From assembly GCA_039090855.1 (NCBI GenBank), contig CM076990.1:201257232-201321231 (forward strand): a stretch of DNA of 64,000 nt. Reading direction: 5' to 3'. The stretch's first letter is position 1. The number at the start of each line of letters is the position of its first letter. A program made the position numbers and the translations under genes. The notes beneath the pieces were generated by a model. That model ran no database searches and had not been told where the DNA came from. It worked only from the letters and a program-made list of their open reading frames with translations. The DNA comes from Macrothele yani (lineage: Eukaryota; Arthropoda; Arachnida; Araneae; Macrothelidae). Below are positions 22,506 through 33,836 of this stretch, in pieces.

Positions 22506-23757
22506 CACTTTATTGACAAAAGTCACTGGGCACCTAGAAGAGAAACACAACATAGCATTTATTGACATACATCAGTACGGTGTCGGTCCACCTTTGGCCT
22601 TAATACATACGCTGACCCTTCGAGATATGCTTTCGACAAGGTTTTGGAACACAGCGATAGGTATCCGCTTCCATGCAGTACATAATGCTGCCGCTAACTG
22701 TTGCTTTGTAGTACCCTTGGTTCCAAACTTCTTATGCGGCTTCCTAATTCATCCCATAGGTGTTCTGTGGGATTAAGATCAGGGCTCTGTGCTGACCAAT
22801 CCACACACGATACGGAATTATCGTCAAACCACGCCGTAACAATCCTTGCTTTATGGCTCGGTGCATTATTCCTCTGGTACCAACAAGGCTCGGTTCCAAA
22901 TTATTGCCACAGAGTTGGTAGGGCATAATTTTCCAGAATATCAAGGTAGACGTGCTGACTAACAGGTTTGTCCACGATTAATAATGCGCCGGGACCATAC
23001 CACGAAAAACACCTCCACACGAGTACAGTGCCTGCTCCAAACTTGACCGTAGGAACAGTACACTTTGGTAAATAGCGTTTCCCCGGCTGCCGCCATACCC
23101 ACACACGGCCATCAGACTGATGGATCGTGTTTCTGGATTCACAAGTCCATAGGGCCCGTTTCCATTGATCTACGGTCCACGATAAATTTTCTTTACACCA
23201 TCATGCTAAACGACGAGTAGCATTCCGAGTAGAGATGAAAGGCTTATGAGCAGCCGCACGACCACGGTAACCCATGGAATGAAGTTCTCTGAGAATGGTA
23301 CGTGTACACACCGAGGTCCAAGCATTTTTACTCACCTGTACACTGAGGTTTTGTACAGCACTCCGTCGATTAGCTGTAACGACTCTCTTGAGGCTTCGAC
23401 GTCTCAGGAGAGTCTATCACTGATTTTCTTTGGTCTGTCGGTACGTTTTGCTGCTTCAGGCACACCACGTGTCTTCCACTTATTCAGTACATCCAAAACA
23501 GTTGACTTGGGTATGTTTAAACGCCCCTCGGTTTCTCTTATGAACAATCCACTAATATAACACTTAAAAATCTTTCTTTCTCAAAGTCAGTTCTCTCCCG
23601 CCGATGTATTTTCACTCAACCTTACAGTGCGATATGGTCGCGGTCAGCTCCAGGCTTGTTTTTATACCGTTTGCAGCTCTACCGCGCATCTTAACAACGC
23701 AGCTGATCCGTTCATTTGCTTTCGAAGGGGTGTGCGGTGACTTTTGTCAATATAGTG
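22506..23757 (-). mobile_element. Tc1-like transposon, family B, older full-length copy
   Basis: The ends cactttattgacaaaagtcac and, on the other strand, cactatattgacaaaagtcac lie next to TA or a TA-rich tract. The sequence aligns throughout with the copy at 11888-13072 but keeps the region encoding the C terminus. Confidence 0.85.
22640..23610 (-). pseudogene. Tc1 transposase, family B (degraded)
   Basis: Minus-strand fragments give VWRQPGKRYLPKCTVPTVK (about 23045-23104) and GTRGIMHRAIKQGLLRRGLT in a shifted frame, covering the block of the second Asp. The N-terminal codons near 23520-23605 match MSRRERTDLEKGKIVG only through indels. No frame exceeds 70 residues. Confidence 0.7.
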
Positions 23758-23835
23758 CATATATATATATATATATATAATCAAAATTTTTATACATATT
23801 CTGTTTTCTTTAATATATATATATATATATATATA
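23758..23835. repeat. Two (AT)n tracts
   Basis: catatatatatatatata at 23758-23780 and a second run at 23812-23835 flank a short AT-rich spacer. The RTE LINE tail joins the second tract. Confidence 0.9.
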
Positions 23836-24778
23836 TCATCATCATCATTGTCAACCATTATCAATCCACTGCTGGACGAAGGTCTCCCCAAGTTTCCTCC
23901 ACAACGGTCTGTCTTGTGCCAGTCTCCTCCATGTCACTCCCGCATACTTTCGAATTTCATCCACCCATCTTCCATGTGGTCTTCTTCTGGGTCTTTTCCT
24001 GTCCCTTGGAATCCAATCTAAAATTTCGGCTGTCCATCGATGGTCTGTTCTTCTGGCAGTATGTCCAGCCCATTGCCATTTCAGGGATTTAACTCTGATC
24101 ATGATGTCTTCCACTCTTGTCATTTTTCGAATCCACGAATTCCTCTTCTGATCTCTTCTGGTTACACCAAGCATGCACCTCTCCATGCTGCTTTGAGTTG
24201 TCTGCAGCCTTTGTATGTCTCTTTTAGCTAAGGTCCACGTCTCTGCACCATACGTAAGCACTGGAAGGATGCATTGATCAAACACTTTTCTTTTAAGACA
24301 TAATGGCATATTGCTCTTGAAAATTATGCTGTTTCTTCCAAAAGCTCTCCAGGCAAGTTTTGTACGCCGATTAATTTCTTCACTAATGTGACCCTTACTT
24401 GATATCTGCTGTCCAAGATAAACGTACGTGTCTGTTATCTCCAGCTTTTCTCCATCAATCGATAAATCTTCATTTCTTGTAAAAGCATTGAACATCACTT
24501 TTGTCTTCTGAAAGTTCATTTTTAATCCCACTTCTTTACTCTTGTCAGCAAGTTCCTGCATCATACTCTGTAGCTCCGATGGGGTAGTTGCAAAAATGAC
24601 TATGTCATCAGCAAAACGAAGGTGGGTTAGATAATCTCCATTAATCCTTATCCCTTTGTTTTCCCAGTTCAGTGATTGAAAGACATTTTCCAATGTAGCA
24701 TTAAAGAGCTTCGGAGATATGGTGTCACCTTGTCTCACTCCTTTTCCAATTTTTATGTGTGTTGTATTTTCAAATAGC
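23836..24778 (-). mobile_element. RTE-type LINE, 5'-truncated copy R2
   Basis: The minus strand carries the 3' third of the RTE element that is nearly complete at 39209-42156, ending in the same (gat)n tail. Homology stops at 24778 within the codons for RLFENTT, directly next to the left arm of the 420-bp inverted duplication. Confidence 0.85.
23851..24738 (-). pseudogene. RTE reverse transcriptase C-terminal part (295 residues open)
   Basis: The frame contains GDTISPKLFNATLENVF, LRFADDIVIFATTPSEL (catalytic FADD), VYLGQQISSKGHISEEINRR, LPVLTYGAETWTLAKRD and the C-terminal WRRLAQDRPLWRKLGETF. No stop occurs in this part, unlike R1, so it is a younger or better kept copy. The endonuclease and the first RT motifs are absent, so it cannot move itself. 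Confidence 0.85.
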
Positions 24779-25198
24779 AGAGTGATGATACTGATTTCTC
24801 CAAGATTTTCTCCCTGATTTTCGATAAAAATTATAAAAGAATATTATTCATCAACTCTAACATTTGTTTTCTAATTGTTTAATTTATGATTCTTCCCACT
24901 GGTAATAAAACTGGGAAACAAAAACTGAGTGGTAGTGAAGGGATTCAGCACATTTCTTGAAATATGATAAATAAATGAGAACAAATTTGAGTGTTTCATT
25001 TAAATTTTGTTTGAGTAAACATTCCAGATTTTACCTACAACTCCATCCATCCATCTCGTCCGCCCATGACGAGTTGAGTCCCGCAAAAACGACAATGCAC
25101 CCTTGGGGGTTACTGGCAAATTAATGTAGCCAGCTTGTGATTCCTCTGCTGCATACGGATAACGGACAAAGTGCGTCCGGGGCCGACTTCAAGGGGAA
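24779..25198 (-). repeat. Left arm of a 420-bp inverted duplication (contains SINE tail)
   Basis: It is the reverse complement of 27222-27642 at about 95 percent or better by eye. Examples are agagtgatgatactgatttc at the outer end and gggccgacttcaaggggaa at the inner end. The inner ~170 bp are the 3' part of the SINE at 27066; the rest is unique to the two arms. Confidence 0.9.
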
Positions 25199-25824
25199 TA
25201 TATTTCTATTAGAAAATTAGAAAAAGTTTATTCAATTCTAAAAATCCTTAGACAAATCCTTTTTTGATAGGATACTCTTCATTATGAAGAGTGTTTTGTG
25301 GCCATTTTCTTTATTAAGTAACCCACCGTTTTCCGCTAGGGAGCATAAAATTATGTAACATTTTCCTATGTTTCTCTTCTTCTAATCGTTCAGTTTGATA
25401 ATCCTTTTGCCTCTGATATCTTTCGCTATAAGAAATTTTTTCAGCGCAATTTTTTAATTCTCGTGTTATACTTTTCGGCCGCTAGTGGCAGTAAGAAGCT
25501 AATTCTGGGTGGTTCACTCATTGTAGAAATCCAATTGATATAACTTCATTTTTTTTTTTACCGGTTCCATTCACTATGATTAATTCCGTTCGCACTGCAT
25601 ACGTTAAATGATGTGCAGTTTTTTCTAGTGGTGCATGTAAATTCTTTTTTTTTTTTTTTGCTGAATCTTTAGATTTTCTAAAAATCTACTTTGAAATATT
25701 TTTTTTGTGTCGGACAGAATTCAAAAGAAATGCTAATTACAACCGAAAATTGAGTCATCATTCTCATGTGTGTGTTTTTCTTGTTTTGAGTGGTAAGGTG
25801 TAATGCCACTGGACAGCACACGCG

Positions 25825-25825
<1 letters not shown>

Positions 25826-25877
<52 letters not shown>
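25826..25877. repeat. (GT)n microsatellite
   Basis: About 26 uninterrupted GT steps. The frames made of repeated cysteine/valine or threonine/histidine across it are artefacts. Confidence 0.95.
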
Positions 25878-25878
<1 letters not shown>

Positions 25879-26637
25879 ACCAAAACTCCCGTGTTTCTTC
25901 AACACGAAGCGAAAAAGAAAATATTTCTATTTAAACTGAAAAAGAGAGGTAACTCGATTTCGGATTTGACCACAATTTTCCCGTATATCCATTTGCCAAT
26001 TTTTTTCTACACGAAAATAAAACAGCATCTGTTAAAACTAGAAGTGGAATGGCAGAATATAAGACATCATTGAGAACCAGCCGTTTAATTTTCGTAACTA
26101 CCTTGGATTCACCTAGTAAAAGTGTGGTTCAAAATGGGACTTTTTGTTTACTGATTATTTACTTATTACGTCCAAATCAGTTAAAAAGGCCCAGAAAAAT
26201 ATGGATTGGAAAATAATTTTGAAAACAGCTGCTTGGGAAGATAAATATGGAAAAAACAAATATATCTAATTTAAGACGTGAACAAAAAAAATTGTAGAGG
26301 CGGTAAACAACAAGCATAGCACTTAAATATTTCCGATGAATCTTATAAAAGGATGGCAGCTGCGAAAAAACTATAGTGGAAGCGTGAGAGCAAGATGTAA
26401 TAAATGGAGAAAAAATGTCAGGAGTAACTGTGCCAATAAAGTTCCAATAAAAGGGAAATAGAAAATATACTGGACAGCCGTAAGACCACTTGTTTTGTAA
26501 GGATAACAATTAAGATAGACAGGAAGAAAGAATAACAGTTGGAAATAGAAATGAGGATGTTTTAATGGTTAAAGAGGAAAGAACACATAAAAAAGTGAGA
26601 AGATAAGGAAAGAGCTTGAATTTAGAAGATTTAGTGA

Positions 26638-26643
<6 letters not shown>
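25878..26643. other. No gene recognised
   Basis: AT-rich sequence. An open frame of 110 residues on the minus strand (26177-26509) has no recognisable domain. Confidence 0.4.

Positions 26644-26692
<49 letters not shown>
26644..26692. repeat. (AG)n microsatellite
   Basis: About 24 GA steps. The serine/leucine repeat frame on the minus strand comes from it. Confidence 0.95.
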
Positions 26693-26694
<2 letters not shown>

Positions 26695-26770
26695 GTCATG
26701 TCTGGAGAAGAGAGGATAAAAACCTAATTTGAAAAGTAATGGAAACAGAAGGTTAGGAAATAGGGGAGTA

Positions 26771-26915
26771 AGAAGGCCAAGAGAAAGATGGTGGGTTAAA
26801 ATAATGGAGAACATGAAGAAAGTCAAAACAGAAAGGGCAGATGCAGAGGACATCAAATAATGGAGAAGATATGCTGGAGCGTCAGACTCTAGGAGTTTCT
26901 TCGACTAAGTCTGTT
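26771..26915 (+). pseudogene. LINE reverse transcriptase C-terminal remnant
   Basis: The reading RRPRERWWVKIMENMKKVKT, then a stop, then WRRYAGASDSRSFFD has the layout of the C-terminal end of RTE-like endonuclease-reverse transcriptases (compare RRRPHGRWVDEI ... WRRLAQDRPLW in R2). It is short, so the clade is uncertain. Confidence 0.5.
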
Positions 26916-27065
26916 TAAAAGAAGATTTTGGCAAAACTTTTGTATCACATGATCTTCCTGGAGGTCGTGGATGTACAATGAGTTGTCATTTTGTTTCGGA
27001 ACACCCTCACTTGACGCTTACAAGTGATTCAGTTGTTGTTATTAACAGCAGTTACAGGTAAACCG

Positions 27066-27384
27066 TCGTCATAGCGCAGTTGGTTAAGACGCAGTGCGCT
27101 GTGTGGGAAGCGGACATTTATGATTGGTGTTCGAATCCCGGCCCTGCCGGCCATCTAGTATGCTGTTTTTCTGAGGTTTTCCGCAGACTCCCTGTGATTG
27201 GGGACGCGAATGCGCAGTTGGTTCCCCTTGAAGTCGGCCCCGGAAGCACTTTGTCCGTTATCCGTATGCAGCAGAGGAATCACAAGCTGGCTGCATTAAT
27301 TTGCCAGTAACCCCCAAGGGTGCATTGTCGTTTTTGCGGGACTCAACTCGTCATGGTCGGACGAGATGGATGGATGGAGTTGTA
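27066..27384 (+). mobile_element. tRNA-derived SINE, second family
   Basis: The head has tagcgcagttggttaag (A box), and 45 bp later gtgttcgaatcccggcc (B box). A body of about 250 bp (ttccccttgaagtcggcc, acccccaagggtgcattgtc) ends in gatggatggatggagtt. It shares no body with the main SINE family. Its 3' part is repeated inverted at 25025-25198. Confidence 0.7.
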
Positions 27385-27642
27385 GGTAAAATCTGGAATG
27401 TTTACCCAAACAAAATTTAAATGAAACACTCAAATTTGTTCTCATTTATTTATCATATTTCAAGAAATGTGCTGAATCCCTTCACTACCACTCAGTTTTT
27501 GTTTCCCAGTTTTATTACCAGTGGGAAGAATCATAAATTAAACAATTAGAAAACAAATGTTAGAGTTGATGAATAATATTTTTTTATAGTTTTTTATCGA
27601 AAATCAGGGAGAAAATCTTGGAGAAATCAGTATCATCACTCT
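27222..27642 (+). repeat. Right arm of the 420-bp inverted duplication
   Basis: It pairs with 24779-25198. The arm starts inside the SINE and continues for about 260 bp past its tail, so the duplication is larger than the SINE. Confidence 0.9.
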
Positions 27643-27909
27643 TTTTCTCCTCATTTTCTCGCAATTTAGTAAGTAACTGAAGCCATAGGCTGCCAAATTT
27701 GTATGGTGATTGCTATGAAAGGAGGAGGGAAGCCTAGCTAATTTCGTTACTTTTTGGGGTGCGAAAAACTATGTACAATTGAAATTTCCTAAAAAAATAT
27801 ATACTTAGAGGTTGCGCCGAATTCAAATAATATTTAACGTGCTGTTTCCGTAGAAACTGATGGTCAACATCAATTGTGAGCGTTCCTTTCCGTGGAAATA
27901 AACTGAAGG

Positions 27910-28639
27910 CAGTGGCTTAGCCAGAGGAGGGGGGGGTTGAAACCATGGGCGACTGCAGGAAATTTTTCAAGGGGGTCAAAGTGTAATTAATTAAGGTTTG
28001 GCTAATATGTAGAAAACAGTAATTCGTGAAAATGAAAGATTAATACTATTACTATTACTTACTTACTACACTAGAACACTACTACTACTATTTTTTTATT
28101 ATTATTATTAATTGATGTTGCTCTTGAAGAAAGTGTATGCTAGTTATAGTCATATATTATCATGTACATTGGTAACTGTTTTCAAAATAATGAACAGGGT
28201 CGAGCAGGGCCACGCCAAGCCTTTTAATTTTAAGTTCAGCACACACCACCCTGAGCCGAACTTGTTTGGGCGTACTACCTTACGGCTTGCTAGGTTTTCC
28301 GCTTTTACGTTATCGTTTTCCAACTCCAAATTTTCAATAAAATTGGGAGATTAAATTTAACGCCCCGAACTCCATCTTTCCTTGAGGTCCAGTTCTGACA
28401 GTGTAAAAAAAAAAAAAAGTAATAAATAAAATAAAATAAAATAAAGGAAAAAATAATTCTACAGGGGGTCAAGTGATCCCTGTGACCCCCCTGTCGGCGC
28501 CTATGGTTTGAACCCCTCCCAAGAGGGGAGACTGAGCATAAATTTAAAGCGATATATACGTGTATACGAGGCTTTCGCCAATGAACCAAACCCATGCCTC
28601 CCCTCCCCTCCCCTTAAGAAATTTCTGGTTGCGTTATTG
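27910..28639. mobile_element. hAT-like non-autonomous element with 8-bp duplication
   Basis: The start cagtggcttagccagagg and the end tctggttgcgttattg are imperfect inverted repeats. The perfect 8-bp actgaagg flanks them (27902-27909 and 28640-28647), the hAT target-duplication length. Internal inverted segments (ggttgaaaccatgggcg and cgcctatggtttgaacccc) add secondary structure. No transposase is encoded. Confidence 0.65.
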
Positions 28640-28647
28640 ACTGAAGG

Positions 28648-30032
28648 TGCTGCTAAGGGTGGAAATTTATTGTAGACTAGCAGACTACTGTGTTATTTTT
28701 CCTCCTCTGTTTTCAGGTGAAAACATTTTTTTCTGCTGATGGCACTGATGTAAGCATGACAGATAGATGTTCTCCCTGCTTCCGGTAAAACATAGTTTTT
28801 AAAAAAATTAGGACATTGCTTGGTTATAATGACACGATGTCTCCTTTATTTCGAAATTCTCTTGCGTGATTTTGGGATATTAATGTTAAAAAAATAAAAC
28901 AAAAAAGACGAGCCCATTGTAAACAAGACTTCAGTGGCATCATTCTTTTTACAGGATTAAATGACTTTTACGACAGAGCGAGTTTACAACATGGTTTGGT
29001 GTCTCTAGTCTAAACGGAGCTAAAAATACTCAGAGAAATTATTTCTAGATCGGAAGTCGCTGCTCAAAGAAAACCCATTACGATATAGCCTTTCATTAGA
29101 AACACAACTGATTCTTTATTCCACATGCTGTAACACGGCACGAAGAATGCTATGTCACAGGCATGACCTCTGATCATGCCAAACGGACAATAAAAAGACC
29201 TGTGTTTGGGACATCAGAATGGAAACTCAACCGCACAGTGGGCAAACGGAGAAAAAAATAGAAGACAAAAAAAGAAAAGCGCAACGATTACGAGAATTGA
29301 AGCGAAGTATTCAAGAACATATGAAACTACTCCATGTACGCATGTTTGCACGCTGAAATCAACGTGGGAGGAAAAAGGGGTTGTTCGTGTGACGACGGTA
29401 TGTGTGTGGCGCGCTTTTGGGTGTGGTGACCCTGGAAATAACTTTGGGTTGACGAAGACTGGCCATTCTTTCAGCTCACGTCTCTAAGGCCACTGTGCAG
29501 TAGAAAGGTCTGTAACATGGATCCCTCTGAAAGGAATTCATAGAACGAAACATACTTCCCTTAAACCAACTGCATAACCTGCTTCCCTCTTTACGTTATA
29601 TCTTGCTCATTATTTTATTAAAAAATTAGAAGAGAGAATGCATCATCGTCAGCGCCGCGTTTAAATATTTATGCGCAATATTTCCAGGGCCCCTATCTGC
29701 CATATGTTCTGTGCAAAAATTAGTAACGGGCATTTATTGGAGTAATATCAAAGTGTATATTATTATTAATATAACTATACCGCTGGTGAAAACACATACG
29801 TAAATGAAAAGAAACGAGGTTCTTTGGACTCAATATCTTCGCCTGGATTTCGTTTTCAATCAAATAGGACTGAAAATGTGACAAAGATTTTACAACGTCT
29901 ACTTCCTAGGGCAAAGCTTTTCATCTAGATCAGTGGCAATCCCATTTTTGATGAAGTACCTCTGTTCTTGGAAGATGGACAAAAAAAAAAAATATTTTTG
30001 AAGTGAATAAAAGCAAGCATGACGAATGATTT
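28648..30032. other. No gene recognised
   Basis: AT-rich, with short frames only (29206-29487, 93 residues, no domain). A box-like tgctgctaagggtgg near 28650 may be a stray monomer of the large repeat. Confidence 0.4.
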
Positions 30033-30210
30033 CCACCCCGGTGACGCAGGGGTCTAAAAGCTGGATTCTCACCATTCGTCCAAACTGAATCTGGGTTCGA
30101 ATCCTGGTGAGGCAGGGATGTTGTGTTTTGTCTTACGGTACTGGCTGTCTCTCTTCTCTGGAACCAGTGGCTCTAAATTAGGGACGGGTGACTGTTTATA
30201 GCCCATCACA
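30033..30210 (+). mobile_element. tRNA-derived SINE, main family, 3' end replaced by minisatellite
   Basis: The head caccccggtgacgcaggggt and the B box gggttcgaatcctgg are followed by the family body (ggaaccagtggctctaaatt, atagcccatcaca). The tail beyond gttgctca is replaced by the tandem repeat that follows. Confidence 0.8.
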
Positions 30211-30395
30211 TTAGTTGCTCAATATTTTACTGCTAGATGGAGTTAGTTGCTCAAGATTTTACTGCTAGATGGAGTTTGTTGCTCAAGATTTTACTGCTAG
30301 ATGGAGTTTGTTGCTCAAGATTTTACTGCTAGATGGAGTTTGTTGCTCAAGATTTTACTGCTAGATGGAGTTTGTTGCTCAAGATTTTACTGCTA
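30211..30395. repeat. 32-bp minisatellite, about six copies
   Basis: The unit gatggagtttgttgctcaag attttactgcta repeats with almost no change. Its gttgctca part equals the SINE motif just before the lost tail, so the array seems to have grown out of the SINE end. Confidence 0.9.
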
Positions 30396-31004
30396 TTCAT
30401 ATTTTGTCATAATGTCGTTGTCCCTAAACCAGAGGCTGCATTTCACCCCTCTTTTTGCAATGGAGACGCTTGACAAAATTTATGTTCCCTAGCAAAAGAT
30501 TTTCTCTCAAGGTGGCAAAACCCTACAGCATATTTTGAAAAAACACAAGATTCTGTCCATCTATTGATGAGATATATAAATTTCAAAGGTTCATTTCAGT
30601 CTCTAACATTCAACACTTTCAGTTTTGTTTGTCAAAAAATGTGCTCAATTATATATCTGAGTCTTTATACTACAGATGCAGCAATTGATTATCTAATTAA
30701 TAATGGATAATTCCTTTGTAAATTTGCAAAGAAGGTGGAATAACATTTTTATTCTTACTTTAAATTCACCAAATTACAGTTAGTTACTTTCGTGTAATTT
30801 TCTACAAATGAAATAGCGTTTTATTTGCATTTTAGATTCAGCAAACTCATGGCAGTTAATCTTAAAATGCATTAAATGGCATTTTTTCTTTAAATGCAGT
30901 GATTAACTAATACATAGCAGTAAAATTTGAGTAAAGTCATCTGTTGATATTCGCAGAGCTGGATGTGAATATTTGTATGGAAGGTGGCGCATAATTGAGT
31001 TGTA
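30396..31004. other. No gene recognised
   Basis: AT-rich, no frame above 60 residues apart from the minisatellite read-through. Confidence 0.4.
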
Positions 31005-31925
31005 CACACAGCGATGAGCCATTACATTATGACAACCCCAAGCCTAGAGAAATGAGCGCGCCTGGAGACCGAACGATGGCGCAGGTGATGTTCACAGAGC
31101 AGTATATACACAACCCGAGGACAGGCTTTCGGTTAGTAGAGTGTTCGGTGTCAGAATGGGAAAAGCTATCGATTTATCGGAGTTTGATAAAGAACAAATT
31201 GTGATGGCACGGCGCCTTGGAACTACGATCTCGGAAACGGCGCAGCTTGGGGGCTGTTCAGGTGCCGCTGTAGTGAGTACGTATCAAAAGTGGTGCACAG
31301 ATGGCCAAACGACGAACCGTTGTCCAGCCGTGTGCCATCCGCAGCTAATTGATGCCAGAGAGGAGCGGAGACTGTCGCGCATTGTTCATAGCGACCGGAA
31401 GGACACGGTGCTACGAATCACCCACATCTACAACAGTGGTGATCAGGGTAGTGTGTCACAGCACACAGTTCATCGCAGCCTTCTGCGCATGGGCCTGTGT
31501 AGCCGAAGACCCAGCCAGGTCCCCATGCTCATTGCACATCATCGCCAACAACGCATGGAATAGGCCCAAGATCATCGAGAGTGGACCGTGGGTGATTGGA
31601 AAAAATTGGCCTGGTCTGGCGAATCAAGATTCCTGGTGCATCACGTAGACGGCCGAGCACGGATACACCGATTACCAACGGAGGCTATGGCACTTGGATG
31701 AACTGTTGGGGGGAAACAGGGCGGCGGCGGTGTTATGCTGTGGGCGATGTTTTCTTGGGACACTCTAGGCCCCAATATCCCAATAGCACAGTCCTTGACA
31801 GCTGTCAGGTATCTGAACATCGTTGCAGACTTAGTTCACCCATTTATGGCAATTGTGTTCCCTGCTGGTGTTGGCCATTAGCAACAGGATAATGAGCCAT
31901 GACACACTGCCAGAATCGTCAAGGA

Positions 31926-32608
31926 TTTTTTTTTTATTGAAGGTTTAACGACCACAGTGAGCAACTCAATGGGCTATGAGCAGTCTCCTGTCCCTAATTT
32001 AGGGTCACTGGTTCCAGGGAAGGGAGAGAGTCAGTGCCGTAAGACAAACACAACATCCATGCCTCACCGGGATTCGTACCCGAATCTATGACGAAGAAGT
32101 CTTGTCTTACTTCTACGTTAATTTAAAACATCAACATACTAAGAAATAGTTCCTAAATGAAAGAAAACCTTAACGGCCAGGCGAAACATTTAAACAACAG
32201 AAGTCAAACTTACGGAAAAAGACGCTTTATTCAAAATGTAGCAAACACATCGTAGCATAGCATATTGCACTAAACTCTCCACACACCACACAACTCTTTA
32301 ACACAACGCTCCTTTCAATAATCAGTTTACAACCCAACGCTCTCAAGCAATAGATTAGTCGTCGTTTTTATCTCTTGTTCTTATCAAAACTCAGGCATAC
32401 GTCACGTTCATTCAACCTCAATTATGTTGCCAAACGTATTCGTTTGAGAGAAAAGATATTACGTTGAGAGTGAAGAATAACAGAATAAACTCAAGATTTA
32501 TATAGAGAAAGAAACTAAAAGGGAAAGCTAATTTAGAATATACGTCACAAACCCCTCTCGGACGAATGGTCATAAGCCATCGCTTAGACCACTGCTCTAC
32601 CGGGGCGG
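31926..32608 (-). mobile_element. Main-family SINE split by a ~460-bp insertion
   Basis: The minus-strand tail (aaggtttaacgaccacagtg) and body run to the B box region cgggattcgtacccgaat at about 32084. The head resumes at cggacgaatggtcataagcc and ends accggggcgg. A 6-bp duplication caagga flanks the SINE (31920-31925 and 32609-32614), and the intact A2 copy shows the empty site. Confidence 0.8.
32089..32547. mobile_element. Unidentified 459-bp insertion inside the SINE (possible solo LTR)
   Basis: The insert begins tgacgaagaagtc and ends atacgtca. Its ends TGACG and CGTCA form the short TG...CA inverted repeat expected of an LTR. No clean target duplication is seen, and no other copy exists in the window. 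The ORFs inside are short. Confidence 0.4.
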
Positions 32609-33037
32609 CAAGGAGTGGTTCGAGGAACATGCTGGTGACTTTCTGTTAATGCCCTGGCCTCCAAATTCACCTGGCATGAACCCAATCGAACATTTGTAGT
32701 TCGACTTGGAAAAGAGGGTTCGCGCTAAATCACCACCATCCCGAAATGTACGGGAACTGGAGGACCTGCTGTTGACATTATGGTATCAGATACCCGAGGA
32801 TACCTACCGCCACCTCATCGAATCGGTACCTCACCGAGTGGCCGCTATTTTTCAGGCTAAAAGGGGTCCTACAGTTTATCAGGTCGGTGGTCATAATGTA
32901 AGGACTCATCTGTGTAAGTAAGTAATTGAGTTTCTTTATACCTTGTGTTCATGCTGATAAAACCGAATATGTCTAAAGGAATTTTTTCTACTAGTGGTTT
33001 AAAAGCTGTATTGCAAAAATACATTGCATATGTATAT

Positions 33038-33836
33038 CATCATCATTGTCAACCATTATCAATCCACTGCTGGACGAAGGTCTCCCCAAGTTTCCTCCAC
33101 AACGGTCTGTCTTGTGCCAGTCTCCTCCATGTCACTCCCGCATACTTTCGAATTTCATCCACCCATCTCCCATGTGGTCTTCTTCTGGGTCTTTTCCTGT
33201 CCCTTGGAATCCAATCTAAAATTTCGGCTGTCCATCGATGATCTGTCCTTCTGGCAGTATGTCCAGCCCATTGCCATTTCAGGAATTTAACTCTGATCAT
33301 GATGTCTTCCACTCTTGTCATTTTTCGGATCCACGTGTTCCTCTTCTTATCTCTCCTGGTTACACCAAGCATGCACCTCTCCATGCTACTTTGAGTTGTC
33401 TGCAGCCTTTGTATGTCTTTTTTAGTTAAGGTCCACGTCTCTGCACCATACGTAAGCACTGGAAGGATGCATTGATCAAACACTTTCCTTTTAAGACATA
33501 ATGGCATATTGCTCTTGAAAATTATGCTGTTTCTTCCAAAAGCTCTCCAGGCAAGTTTTGTACGCCGATTAATTTCTTCATCAATGTGACCTTCACTTGA
33601 TATCTGCTGTCCAAGATAAACGTACGTGCCTGTTATCTCCAGCTTTTCTCCATCAATCAAAAAATTTTCATTTCTTGTAAAAGCATTGAACATCACTTTT
33701 GTCTTCTGAAAGTTCATTTTTAATCCCACTTCTTTACTCTTGTCAGCAAGTTCCTGGATCATACTCTGCAGCTCTAATGGGGTAGTTGCAAAAAGTATGC
33801 AAGACGAAGATGGAGATTATCTAACCCACCTTCGTT
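33038..33836 (-). mobile_element. RTE-type LINE copy R3 with 5' inversion
   Basis: The minus strand matches R1/R2 from the (gat)n tail to about 33794. The next ~35 bp (gatggagattatctaaccca at 33810) match the same RT gene in the opposite orientation. A 14-bp duplication ttgcatatgtatat flanks the whole (33024-33037 and 33837-33850). Confidence 0.9.
33049..33762 (-). pseudogene. RTE reverse transcriptase C-terminal part (237 residues)
   Basis: The open frame runs from IQELADKSKEVGLKMNFQKT through VYLGQQISSEGHIDEEINRR to WRRLAQDRPLWRKLGETF. It lies C-terminal to the FADD box, so no catalytic residue is present. It is very close in sequence to R2. Confidence 0.85.

Larger units (their letters stand above)
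21586..25770 (-). mobile_element. Large ~150-bp-monomer repeat, copy U4 (minus orientation, split by insertions)
   Basis: It begins next to the foldback element with ggcacgcactttttt and gataacataggc on the minus strand, matching the end of U1 up to the hairpin loop. Degenerate boxes occur near 21748, 21917, 22226, 22371, 25331, 25476 and 25620. The 5' block of the unit is found inverted at 25715-25770 (aaaagaaatgct at 25723, then accgaaaattgagtcatcat). A Tc1, (AT)n, an RTE LINE and one arm of an inverted duplication interrupt it. Confidence 0.6.
31156..32890 (+). pseudogene. Tc1 transposase, family A, copy A1 (broken)
   Basis: The start [20 protein letters not shown], the [23 protein letters not shown] and the linker [15 protein letters not shown] stay open to 31563. 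WKKLAWSDESRFLVHHVDG (the family reads SDESRF; here partly out of frame) carries the first Asp. QQDNEP is the second block. After the SINE comes WFEEHAGDF and PPNSPGMNPIEHL, where the usual SPD is SPG but the Glu is kept. Stops and the SINE make it inactive. Confidence 0.8.
31005..32914 (+). mobile_element. Tc1-like transposon, family A, copy A1 (split by a SINE)
   Basis: The left end cacacagcgatgagccattaca and the right end gtaaggactcatctgtg are inverted repeats like those of A2 and A3, next to TA. A minus-strand SINE (31926-32608) interrupts it. Without the SINE the element is about 1.2 kb. Confidence 0.87.

Noticed and set aside
25825..26073. Cysteine/valine-rich small protein
   Set aside because: It is the translation of a (GT)n microsatellite.
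26569..26856. Serine/leucine-rich membrane-like frame
   Set aside because: It derives from the (AG)n microsatellite and the antisense of a LINE remnant.
24779..27642. DNA transposon with 420-bp TIRs
   Set aside because: The flanks show no target duplication, the interior has no transposase, and the arm boundaries fall inside a SINE on one side and at a LINE junction on the other.
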